46,756 bases of DNA from the NCBI GenBank assembly GCA_031289615.1, contig JAITPD010000059.1, positions 1-46,756 of the forward strand, given 5' to 3'. The notes under the pieces were generated by a model. The model was not told the DNA's origin, ran no database searches, and was given only the letters and a program-made list of their open reading frames with translations. The position numbers and the translations under genes were made by a program. Below, one piece after another: positions 25,547 to 33,320 of this stretch. Numbering within the stretch: position 1 is the stretch's first letter; the number at the start of each line of letters is the position of its first letter. Origin of the DNA: Lactobacillaceae bacterium (GTDB lineage: Bacteria > Bacillota > Bacilli > Lactobacillales > Lactobacillaceae).

Positions 25547-27904
25547 TTAGAATGGTAACTTATCAGCAATGCGCTGAATTCGTTCGCCAAGAATTTCGAC
25601 ACCGAGATGAGTCTTAAGCGCTGCAATGCCATAGATTGCTCCACCAACAAGCACTCCAACGAGCAAAACAATTAGCTGCGTCGAACGGTTATTATTCACG
25701 AAAATATTGATCGTGTTGACCACTGGACTCACAACTGCAAAGACGACCAGACTCCAAAAGAGCATCAACATAAATGAGTAGTTGAACCGGCTCCAATCAG
25801 TTGGGTACCGCTTCACTAAGCGACTAACTGCCCAGATCAAACCAACTGCAAATGCAATCAGCGTTGTAATCAACGGCCCCATGCCATCAAGCCATTTCAC
25901 AATTGGATATTGTAGCAATAATTTAACCACCAAGATCAGCGCCATCAATTTGACTGTGAACTTAAGATCGCCAATTCCTTGGTAAATCGCCAATACGACC
26001 ATGTAAAAGCCAAAGAAAATCCCGACATAGCTAGCAAATTCTAGCACTAAGACACCCATCGTCATATCTGCACTACCGTAGAACAAGACATACAGCGGAT
26101 GAGCCACGGCCGCGATTCCTAACGAGGCAGGCAACATCACAAACGCAAGCAGTTTAAATGCGTAGACGATCTGTTTTCCGATTTCATGCGGATTTCCAAT
26201 TGCCTTGGCGCGCGACAACATTGGTAACGCTGTTTCAGACATTGCGACGGCCAAAGAAACGACTAACATCACGAGTTTATTTGAGTTAAAAGCAAATTGC
26301 GCAAACATCTGATTGATGACTGGCATTGAGAAATGTGTGGTGCTCTTCATGATTCTAAAGAACGTGAACTGATCCACCACTTGAACTAGCGCAATCGCCG
26401 AACCAGCAAAGATAACCGGTAGAGATTGACGCATCATTTTCCACATTACGCTATCATCGGTGCCATTTACACCAATCAACACAAATTGGCTATCCAAGTA
26501 ATTCTTGCGACTCCAAATGCCAAACAAAACTACGACGATTCCGGCTAACGCTCCCCAGAAAGCGGCGAACGTTGATTGCACGGTCGCATCAACCCAGTTT
26601 CCGTTGTGGCCAAGCATAATCCAGCCCGTCATACCCAGCATATAAACAACGCGGACCAACTGCTCAACAACTTGTGAGGTCGCCGAGATTGACATGAACT
26701 CAAAACCTTGGACGTAGCCACGAAGCATTGACAACACTGGAATCACTAACACTGCAGCTGCCAAAGAACGAATCACTGGCACGACGTTTGCGTTTCCTTG
26801 TGACAACGGACCGGCCAGCATATATAGAAGCAAAGCGGAAATAATTCCCATCACACCGCCGAGAAACAACGACTGGCGGAAGATAAACTTGACGCGCCCA
26901 AATTGCTTTTTAGCAGCATATTCGGCCACTAAGCGCGCCAAAACGTTTGGCAAGCCAGCTGTCGCAATCAAAAGCGCCACAGCATAAATCTGGTAACCCT
27001 GCGCATACAATCCATTTGCATTAGTTGAATATGCCGCACCCAACATCAGCGTCCACGGAATAATGTACAAAGCTCCAAGCAACCTAGAGAACAGATTCCC
27101 GAGCGTCATCCACAATGAACCACGTAACATCCGGGATTGACTATTCAAATTTGCTGATTCAGCCACAATCTTAGCGTGATCTTCTGCCAAAATTTGCTGT
27201 TCATCCACCAACGTACTGTGCTTCACCTCAGGTCGCAGTGCGCGATTATGATAATCATAAGTATCAGAAACTTCGGTGACCTTGATTTGCCGCGAACTTG
27301 TTGGCGCCGCGGTTTCTGTCTTAGTAACAGTTGCCTTCGCCTTTTTAAAATGTGCTAATGTCCGTGTCTTCAGAGATGGCGTGTCTTCAGCTTTCTGAGC
27401 TGGAGCTTTAGTTTGCGGTGCCACATGTTTTTTAACCTTGCTAATTAATTCTTGTGGCTTAACAATTTTAGCTGGCCGATTTTGAAAAGTTTGAGGTTTC
27501 GCAATCTTGACATCGTCCGGCTGACTTTCTTGTGAAGACGTGGTTGGCCGAATTTCCGGCTTAGGAGCTGGCTTATCTGGCTGAACTTGTACCGTTGGGG
27601 CTACCACTGGCTCAACAATCTGAACAGGTTCAGGTTCAGCTTCTATCGCCGGCTCGAAAACTGGCTCTGTTTCAATAGGCTTTGGATCAGGAGCAACGTG
27701 CGCAACCTTTTCTGGCACTTGTGGTGCCTCTGCTGGCTTTGCTGGTGTTACTCGAGGAGTTGCAAAAGAATCACTCGCCCCCACCTGTTGATAGGGATTG
27801 TCCGCCAAGACTTCAGCAAGCGTTTTACCATTTAAAAGCGCAGTCACTTCATCATACGTCATCTCACGCCGGATTCCATTGCTTGTATGTGTGTCTTCAG
27901 TCAT
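25547..27904 (-). CDS. MATE/MOP-type polysaccharide flippase with long cytoplasmic N-terminal extension
   Basis: 785 residues. From about residue 260 on it is a 12-14 helix membrane protein of the MOP superfamily ('GSLWMTLGNLFSRLLGALYIIPW', 'PNVLARLVAEYAAKKQ', 'LRGYVQGFEFM'), the group that flips lipid-linked polysaccharide or peptidoglycan precursors. The first ~255 residues are hydrophilic, low-complexity and Pro/Glu/Ala/Lys-rich, with a short ordered start ('MTYDEVTALLNGKTLAEVL'). Such heads occur on lactobacillar homologues and may bind partner proteins. AAAGGGG is six bases before the ATG at 27904; the ATG at 27910 abuts it and is less likely. First gene of a pair with the CorA-like gene; a tRNA lies just upstream. 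Confidence 0.88.
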   Translation of the reverse strand: MTEDTHTSNGIRREMTYDEVTALLNGKTLAEVLADNPYQQVGASDSFATPRVTPAKPAEAPQVPEKVAHVAPDPKPIETEPVFEPAIEAEPEPVQIVEPVVAPTVQVQPDKPAPKPEIRPTTSSQESQPDDVKIAKPQTFQNRPAKIVKPQELISKVKKHVAPQTKAPAQKAEDTPSLKTRTLAHFKKAKATVTKTETAAPTSSRQIKVTEVSDTYDYHNRALRPEVKHSTLVDEQQILAEDHAKIVAESANLNSQSRMLRGSLWMTLGNLFSRLLGALYIIPWTLMLGAAYSTNANGLYAQGYQIYAVALLIATAGLPNVLARLVAEYAAKKQFGRVKFIFRQSLFLGGVMGIISALLLYMLAGPLSQGNANVVPVIRSLAAAVLVIPVLSMLRGYVQGFEFMSISATSQVVEQLVRVVYMLGMTGWIMLGHNGNWVDATVQSTFAAFWGALAGIVVVLFGIWSRKNYLDSQFVLIGVNGTDDSVMWKMMRQSLPVIFAGSAIALVQVVDQFTFFRIMKSTTHFSMPVINQMFAQFAFNSNKLVMLVVSLAVAMSETALPMLSRAKAIGNPHEIGKQIVYAFKLLAFVMLPASLGIAAVAHPLYVLFYGSADMTMGVLVLEFASYVGIFFGFYMVVLAIYQGIGDLKFTVKLMALILVVKLLLQYPIVKWLDGMGPLITTLIAFAVGLIWAVSRLVKRYPTDWSRFNYSFMLMLFWSLVVFAVVSPVVNTINIFVNNNRSTQLIVLLVGVLVGGAIYGIAALKTHLGVEILGERIQRIADKLPF

Positions 27905-27938
27905 CAGCATCCCCTTTCTATTTCTTTAATTCTAATAA

Positions 27939-28011
27939 TGACGCTACACAGACTCGAACTGTGATCTAAGACTTAGGAGGTCCTTGTTCTATCCCGTTAA
28001 ACTATAGCGCC
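27939..28011 (-). tRNA. tRNA-Arg (anticodon CCT)
   Basis: 73 bases fold as a cloverleaf: acceptor GGCGCTA with TAGCGTC (one G-T pair), anticodon arm AGGAC-CTCCTAA-GTCTT with CCT in the loop, T arm CACAG-TTCGAGT-CTGTG, discriminator A. CCA is not encoded. Reads the rare AGG codon. Confidence 0.95.
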
Positions 28012-28034
28012 AATGCAAAATAACACATATTCTA

Positions 28035-28040
28035 ATTATA
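28035..28040 (-). promoter_or_regulatory. -10 element of the tRNA-Arg promoter
   Basis: TATAAT on the minus strand, 24 bases before the tRNA 5' end. The -35 region is not obvious. Confidence 0.6.
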
Positions 28041-28151
28041 CACGATAAAAATCTATGTGAGTTTATGATTAGTTTACAGGATGCTTCCATTTGGACTGTG
28101 TTTCTACTTATTAGTATGCATTATGATTGTTTCGCAATATTGTTCTTTGCT

Positions 28152-28519
28152 TGATCAGCTTCGCTAAAGATTCTTTACGTTTCGGATTAGCCCTGCACGA
28201 TTCATGGTGAATGGCAAAATAATTTGCCATTTTCACGGCGCTAAAGCACGCGTGAAAATGTTCGCCTAGATTCGGCAAGGGCTGGCCATCCGACGACAGA
28301 ATCGCTTCGCTGATCATAGCGGGTATAATATTTCACGAAACACCTCAGTCATTTTATTCAAAGCGTGGTGGATTGAGATAATGATAGTAGGTTGAAAAGC
28401 GAGGTAGCGGCACCAATTCGACTCATTTTGAAAAAATGTGTAGTCGAATGGGACCGTGTCGCCACTTACTATCTTTATCGAAAAGCCACCACGCAAGTGA
28501 AAAATGACCAAGATGTTTC
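28152..28519 (+). repeat. Composite palindromic repeat, copy 7 (complete)
   Basis: A (subtype 1) then B (core GACTCATTTTGAAAAAATG). All inverted arms are intact, including GATGTTTC at the far end matching GAAACACC at the near end of B. The sequence linking A and B is almost the same as in copy 1 (GGGTATAATATTTCACGAAA), so those two are close relatives. Confidence 0.92.
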
Positions 28520-28544
28520 AAACTATCTCAACACATTTATATTG

Positions 28545-28573
28545 AAAAAAGCATCCCAAAAACGAGATGCTTC
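28545..28573 (-). terminator. Rho-independent terminator
   Basis: AAGCATC and GATGCTT pair around a loop rich in A, followed by TTTTTT on the minus strand. Lies nine bases after the stop of the BspA-type gene at 28582. Confidence 0.8.
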
Positions 28574-28581
28574 TACATTAA

Positions 28582-31215
28582 TTATCGGCCAATCCGTGTA
28601 ACTTCTAAGTGCGTAATCTTTTGACCAGCCTCGCCACGTGCTGTGATGTTGAATTCGCCAACTTGAATCGTGTCGCCGACCTTAAAATCAGGTTGCTCAC
28701 CAAAGATATGATTCAACAAACGAGCATGCTTGTGATTTTCGAACTCACTAATATGCGTTCCGAAATACTTCACAAAGTATCCCAATGGCGTCCACTTATT
28801 TGCCCAATAATGCATCACATTATTTTCGTCCTTAGCAATCTCATGAATCCATTGGCGACGATTGCACCAAAGAAACCACAAAGCTGCCAATACTGCTGCA
28901 GCCAACAATCCCCACAGCCACAACCACCATGAATCTGCACTGTCTTCATCTGCAATACCGATCGTCTTATCATCCAACGAATCCTTATCGCTCTTGACCA
29001 CCTTCTCCTTGATCTTGCCCTTAGAAGTCGTGGTGTCATTGATTACCGGCGTTGGTGTCTCAACTTGAGCTGGTGTTATTCCAGTCAAAATATTTGCCGT
29101 AACTGCCGGCGTAAATACTGTCTGTGCTGCGTTTCCCGGATTTGAATTGTCAGTTGGTGTTGGCACCGCTTCAGCTTCAGTAATAGGTTTATCAGCTGGC
29201 GTAGTGGGATCTTGTGTCTGCGTTTGCCCTGTTACTATCGCTGTATAAATAACATTAATTTCATTTAATACCTTATTTGTATGTGCATAAGATTGGCCCA
29301 CCACAACTTGATTTGTAGTCGTATAACCAGCCACATCCGGTGAAGTCACAGCATTCGTCGTTTGTGCTGCCGTCCACTTGTCATTCAAAATTTCATGCGT
29401 CACATTATCAGTCGTCATATTATGGAAGAATACTAGCTCCTGCACATTATTCGCGGCCAAAGTATTTTTATTTTCATCCATATAATGAATCACTTGCTTA
29501 ACCGTTTTTGAAGTCTGCACGATTGTCGTACCATGCTTCATATAAATATTGATCGTCTTATCAGTTCCATACGTTCCTGCCTGATAATCCGCATCAGCAT
29601 GATCAAACTCATAACCCTTTGTTTTCAAATCATTCAAAATATCATCAGAAATCGTATAATCAGCACCGGCATTTCCAATATGAGTTGCATCAGTTTTGAT
29701 AATGCTATTTCCATTGTCAGCGTCCAGATAATTGATAGTCACCGTCACTGGCGCAAGCAAATCAGCCTGCCAAACATAAGTGTCAGACTTACCACTCGTA
29801 CCATGCGCTACCCTGATTTCATCCGCCGTACATTCGGTTCCGTTTGGATTATGCGCTGTTCCAGTCCCGACTTCACGCCAATTTGCTGAATTCACAGTAT
29901 AATTGCCATCAAATTTCGTTCCAACCACCGGAACATTAATTCCCAAGTCATTCCACAATGTTGTTGATAGTTGAAAATCCTTGCCTAGCGCTAACTTCCA
30001 CAATGCTGATGTATTTCCAAACGCAATATTAGTTTGAGAAACACTTGAAGTATCCCAGCTGCTTAAATCTAGCTGTTCGAGACTAGCACAATCATTAAAG
30101 ACCTGTTGGATGTCCTGCACATTCGCGGTATTCCAGCCATCGATGTTGAGTTGCTTCAAAGCTGTACAATTTTCAAACACGCTAGCCATGTCTGTCACAT
30201 CAGCCGTATCCCAACTACTCAAATTAAGTTGTTCTAAAGCCGTACAATTATAGAATAATCCACTAATATCAGTGACTTTAGCAGTGTTCCAGCTCGTGAT
30301 TTGTGGATCCTCTAAATTCACGCAGTCATAAAACATGCTACTCATCATGTCCACATTCGCGGTATCCCAGTTATTAAGCTCAAACTTCTTTACTGCAACA
30401 CAGCTCATGAACATCCCATACATGTTGGTCACTTTGCTTGTATCCCAATCACTTAGCCCAAGCTTTGCAAATTGAGTCTCATTCAGCTGCTCACATGAAT
30501 TAAACATGCGGTCCATATTTTGAACATTCTTTGTATCAAAGCCATTGGTATCCAGCGTTTGCAAATCATAACATGCGCTGAACATCCCGCCCATATCTTG
30601 CACTTCGCTAGTATCCCAATTTTTCAAGTTCAATGTCTGTAAAGCATTACATCCGGCAAATATATCTTGCATACTTTTAACATTTTGGGTATCAAAACTG
30701 CTCAAATCTAGTGACGTAAGAGTTTGACAAGCCGCAAACATACTGCTCATATTATGAACGTTTGACGTGTCCCAATTGGTCACGCTAAAATTTTCTAAGC
30801 GACCACAGTTAGAAAACATGTTCGTCATATCAGTGACATTCGACACATCTAGATTATTTAAATTCTCAATCGTTTTACAATTAACCAAACCGAAAAACAT
30901 ATTTTTAGTTGAAGTATTTGCAATCACGCCCGGCTCAATTGTGATTGACGTAAATTGATCTCGATATGTCGAGCTGGTCCAATCAAAGCTGTTCGCAAGT
31001 TCTCCGCTAATTCCATTCGCTGGCTTGATTGTCAAACGTCCAGTTGGTGTCAGTGGATCCGTAATTTCCCACACACAGTCACCACATGTACCCTGAAGAG
31101 TATCTGCATGCGCAATCGTCTCCCAATTTTGCATAATCGTTGTCGTCGCTGGCAGAACTATCCCTGCACAAAGCACACTTAAAAGCGCAATCGCTTGCGT
31201 TATTCGTCTATTCAT
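28582..31215 (-). CDS. BspA-type LRR surface protein with MucBP-like domains and shared TM/cytoplasmic tail
   Basis: 877 residues from the ATG at 31215 (seven bases after GGGAG; an ATG at 31221 is possible). Signal peptide ends I-A-H-A. Residues about 100-420 hold a dozen DUF285/BspA-like leucine-rich repeats with W-D-T-S/A-x-V cores. A Y-V-W-Q motif leads into a MucBP-like domain ('VTINYLDADNG...INIYMKHG') and a second mucin-binding-like domain ('VKQVIHYMDENKNTL'). A Thr/Pro linker precedes one transmembrane helix (about 763-784), then a basic stop and a ~90-residue C-terminal domain ('HYW.NKW.PLGYF.KYF', 'FENHKHARLL', 'PDF..GD'), also found at the ends of the proteins at 37395 and 44800. 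Probable adhesin held by its membrane helix rather than by sortase. Confidence 0.9.
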   Translation of the reverse strand: MNRRITQAIALLSVLCAGIVLPATTTIMQNWETIAHADTLQGTCGDCVWEITDPLTPTGRLTIKPANGISGELANSFDWTSSTYRDQFTSITIEPGVIANTSTKNMFFGLVNCKTIENLNNLDVSNVTDMTNMFSNCGRLENFSVTNWDTSNVHNMSSMFAACQTLTSLDLSSFDTQNVKSMQDIFAGCNALQTLNLKNWDTSEVQDMGGMFSACYDLQTLDTNGFDTKNVQNMDRMFNSCEQLNETQFAKLGLSDWDTSKVTNMYGMFMSCVAVKKFELNNWDTANVDMMSSMFYDCVNLEDPQITSWNTAKVTDISGLFYNCTALEQLNLSSWDTADVTDMASVFENCTALKQLNIDGWNTANVQDIQQVFNDCASLEQLDLSSWDTSSVSQTNIAFGNTSALWKLALGKDFQLSTTLWNDLGINVPVVGTKFDGNYTVNSANWREVGTGTAHNPNGTECTADEIRVAHGTSGKSDTYVWQADLLAPVTVTINYLDADNGNSIIKTDATHIGNAGADYTISDDILNDLKTKGYEFDHADADYQAGTYGTDKTINIYMKHGTTIVQTSKTVKQVIHYMDENKNTLAANNVQELVFFHNMTTDNVTHEILNDKWTAAQTTNAVTSPDVAGYTTTNQVVVGQSYAHTNKVLNEINVIYTAIVTGQTQTQDPTTPADKPITEAEAVPTPTDNSNPGNAAQTVFTPAVTANILTGITPAQVETPTPVINDTTTSKGKIKEKVVKSDKDSLDDKTIGIADEDSADSWWLWLWGLLAAAVLAALWFLWCNRRQWIHEIAKDENNVMHYWANKWTPLGYFVKYFGTHISEFENHKHARLLNHIFGEQPDFKVGDTIQVGEFNITARGEAGQKITHLEVTRIGR

Positions 31216-31495
31216 ATTCATACTCCCGGTTACCCCTTAACTATTTGTAACTGTTTTGCAACAATGTCAATTAATTATAATAAAGTGTATTTTTGCCTAA
31301 ATTGTGAATTATTTAAGGCTATTTTATTACTAACACTCTTGAAAAGTTGCGATATTCCGGAATAACGGACGAAAAGAAGTGATTTTATCATTTTTTAATC
31401 TTATCACCGTCGAAATTTAATAATATTTACAATCACGAACAACTCGAAAAATTATTTTAAAGGCTTTAAAATCGACCGACATTTGGCTGATTTTG
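31216..31495. promoter_or_regulatory. Upstream region of the BspA-type gene, with TATTCCGGAATA palindrome
   Basis: AT-rich non-coding stretch. A perfect 12-base palindrome TATTCCGGAATA lies at 31353-31364, overlapping GCGATATTC (31349-31357), which also occurs in the boxes at 1305 and 2960 upstream of the other BspA-type genes. No clear -35/-10 pair was found. Confidence 0.35.
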
Positions 31496-31535
31496 AAAAA
31501 AAACGACTCCTCCTTTCATCAGAAGAATCGCTTTT
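31496..31535 (-). terminator. Rho-independent terminator of the PTS IIC-like gene
   Basis: AAAGCGATTC and GAGTCGTTTT (minus strand) pair with two G-U wobbles, followed by eight T. Lies about 45 bases after the stop at 31582. Confidence 0.75.
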
Positions 31536-31581
31536 AGGTGTTTGAATTTTTTTGCGTTAAATGATTTTTTTCATCAACTAC

Positions 31582-32643
31582 TTAGTTTTCGTCTTCCAAC
31601 TTCAAATCAGATGGCTTCAACAGCTTAAACCGGCTAATGAACAACCATGAAACAAAAGCTGCCACAACGACTGGCACGATAATGTAGGCCAACAGAACGC
31701 GAACTCCCGCAGCATCGCCCGGTGTCACAGCCCAAGCCGTAATCGGTCCGATCAAACCTGAGAATCCAAATCCGGCTGAAAATGGCGTTCCTTGGATCCC
31801 TAAGATAGAAGCAAACGCCCCACCAATTCCACCGGCGACGATGATCGGCACGTACATCACTGGCTTTTGAATCAAGTTGGCCAGCTGAATCTTTGGTGAA
31901 CCAATCACGTGCGCCAAGGTTGCTCCGGTGCTGTTCACAGAGTAACTCATTACCGCTAACATCAAGGCCGCCGTAGCTATTCCAACGTTGGCAGAACCTG
32001 ATCCAATTCCGGCCAAAGAAATCGCAGTGGCAATTCCAACTGACGAAAGGGGTGAAGTAATCAAGAACGCGAACGCTGCTCCCAAGACCAATCCCATTAA
32101 AATTGGAGTAAAGTTCGTCGCACCAGCAACTGCAAATCCGACAGCATTTTGAATCCAAACCATGTATGGCAATGTCAAAAATCCAATTGTTCCACCAATC
32201 AACAGTGTTAATGTGGGCAAGACAATCATTTTGTAAGCGCCGAGACGATCCTTAATTAACAGCACCAAGACCGTCGCCACGAACGTCATCAACATGATGT
32301 TTAAGATTGAACCTGTTCCTTTAATCACAATCCCGGCCGGCGTGACATTTAACACTCCAGAAGAAACAAATGTGGCTAATCCGACACTGGCGGCGTCCAA
32401 AGTTCCTAAGCGCAAAGCATGGGTCACTGCGAAAGCGGCAATAATTGGCAACAAGCTCTGGGCTGTATTCGTCATTAAGCTAATCGTGTCGGTCACTCCA
32501 TTCGAGCCAATCAACCCGATAATTCCGGTTGTCAAAGATGCTGGCAATAGAGCAATAATAATCGCCAGACTGTTTCCGTTTAGGACGTCCATCCCCAGTT
32601 TTTTGAGCGGTACTCCAAGCAATGATGTTTTTTGTGCTTCCAT
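31582..32643 (-). CDS. PTS EIIC-like membrane protein (EIIC_2 type)
   Basis: 353 residues, about ten membrane helices, many Gly/Ala/Thr-rich. 'GLATFVSSGVLNVTPAGIVIKGTGSILN' and 'LITSPLSSVGIATAISLAGIGSGSANVG' match the stand-alone PTS_EIIC_2 family. No IIA or IIB gene is adjacent, and the substrate is unknown; in this family sugar phosphorylation is often not demonstrated, so it may act as a non-PTS transporter. GAGGAA lies nine bases before the ATG at 32643. The upstream region holds a perfect TCAAAATATTTTGA palindrome, a candidate operator. Confidence 0.82.
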   Translation of the reverse strand: MEAQKTSLLGVPLKKLGMDVLNGNSLAIIIALLPASLTTGIIGLIGSNGVTDTISLMTNTAQSLLPIIAAFAVTHALRLGTLDAASVGLATFVSSGVLNVTPAGIVIKGTGSILNIMLMTFVATVLVLLIKDRLGAYKMIVLPTLTLLIGGTIGFLTLPYMVWIQNAVGFAVAGATNFTPILMGLVLGAAFAFLITSPLSSVGIATAISLAGIGSGSANVGIATAALMLAVMSYSVNSTGATLAHVIGSPKIQLANLIQKPVMYVPIIVAGGIGGAFASILGIQGTPFSAGFGFSGLIGPITAWAVTPGDAAGVRVLLAYIIVPVVVAAFVSWLFISRFKLLKPSDLKLEDEN

Positions 32644-32794
32644 TATAATTCCTCATCTCTTATTTTAGTTTTAGGTTTTAAATTTTTTATTTAAAAAAAT
32701 CGCGGGTACCAAATTGGCCTCGTGATTTCCCTTTTTACTTATTGTACTTGCTATTTGTAAATAATCAATGAATTTTTATAAGATATTTCGATTG

Positions 32795-32824
32795 TCAAAA
32801 TATTTCTAGGTCAAAATATTTTGA
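32795..32824. promoter_or_regulatory. Candidate operator: TCAAAATATTTTGA palindrome plus half site
   Basis: A perfect 14-base palindrome at 32811-32824 is preceded 16 bases earlier by TCAAAATATTT (32795-32805). It lies about 150-180 bases upstream of the PTS IIC-like gene, outside any coding region. The spacing of one and a half helical turns suits paired repressor binding. Confidence 0.4.
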
Positions 32825-32855
32825 TCATGACGTTAAGAATTACATCCTTCTAAAT

Positions 32856-32947
32856 AATCAGCTTCGCACTTTGTACATTGGCCATTTTTAAACTAGCATG
32901 TTTATTTTTACCAATCAGCTTCACACTTTGTACATTGGTCATTTTTC
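32856..32947. repeat. Short direct repeat next to composite repeat copy 8
   Basis: AATCAGCTTC, CACTTTGTACATTGG and CATTTTT occur at 32856-32890 and again at 32913-32947 with few changes. AATCAGCTTCGC resembles the outer arm of module A, and TTGGTCATTTTT is the outer arm of module B, so this may be the scar of a partial duplication or of a deleted neighbouring copy. Confidence 0.6.
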
Positions 32948-33285
32948 ACTTGCGTGGTGGCTTTTCAATAATAATAGTAAGTGGCGACACGGTCCCATTC
33001 GACTTTTAATTTCGGTAGCCGAAATTTAGTCGAATTGGTGCCGCTACCTCGCGTTATCACCTACTATCATCATTTCAATCCATCACGCTTTGAATAAAAT
33101 GACCAAGTTATGCTACCTTAATCAGCGCAGCGATTCTGTCGTCGGATGACCAGCCCTTGCCGAATCTAGGCGAAAATTTTTTCACGCGCGCTTTAGTGCC
33201 GTGAAATTGGCAAATTATTTTGCCATTCGCCATGGATCGTGCAGGGCTAATCCTAAACGTAAAGAATCTTTAGCGAAGCTGATTA
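32935..33285 (-). repeat. Composite palindromic repeat, copy 8 (complete)
   Basis: B then A on the plus strand, 351 bases. B core AATTTCGGTAGCCGAAATT; A subtype 1 (GGCAAATTATTTTGCC, TTCACGCGCGC...GTGAAATT). Ends 35 bases from the leuS stop codon. Confidence 0.92.
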
Positions 33286-33320
33286 AGCTAAAGTAGAATA
33301 TTATTAATTAAAATAACCCA

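Noticed and set aside
28392-28601. Small frames inside repeat copies (for example in copies 2, 3 and 7)
   Set aside because: The frames shift or stop between copies while the inverted arms are kept, so conservation follows structure rather than coding.
32690-32740. T-box-like sequence: GGTACCCGCG before a T run on the minus strand, upstream of the PTS IIC-like gene
   Set aside because: The T-box core is normally GGTGGTACCGCG on the 5' side of an antiterminator. Here it abuts the T run, the stem has two mismatches, and no specifier loop or Stem I is visible. It is more likely a weak terminator for transcripts coming from leuS.
5539-33285. The regularly occurring repeats as a CRISPR array or as IS copies
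   Set aside because: Units are ~350 bases, kilobases apart and on both strands, with no spacers; no transposase frame lies in any copy.
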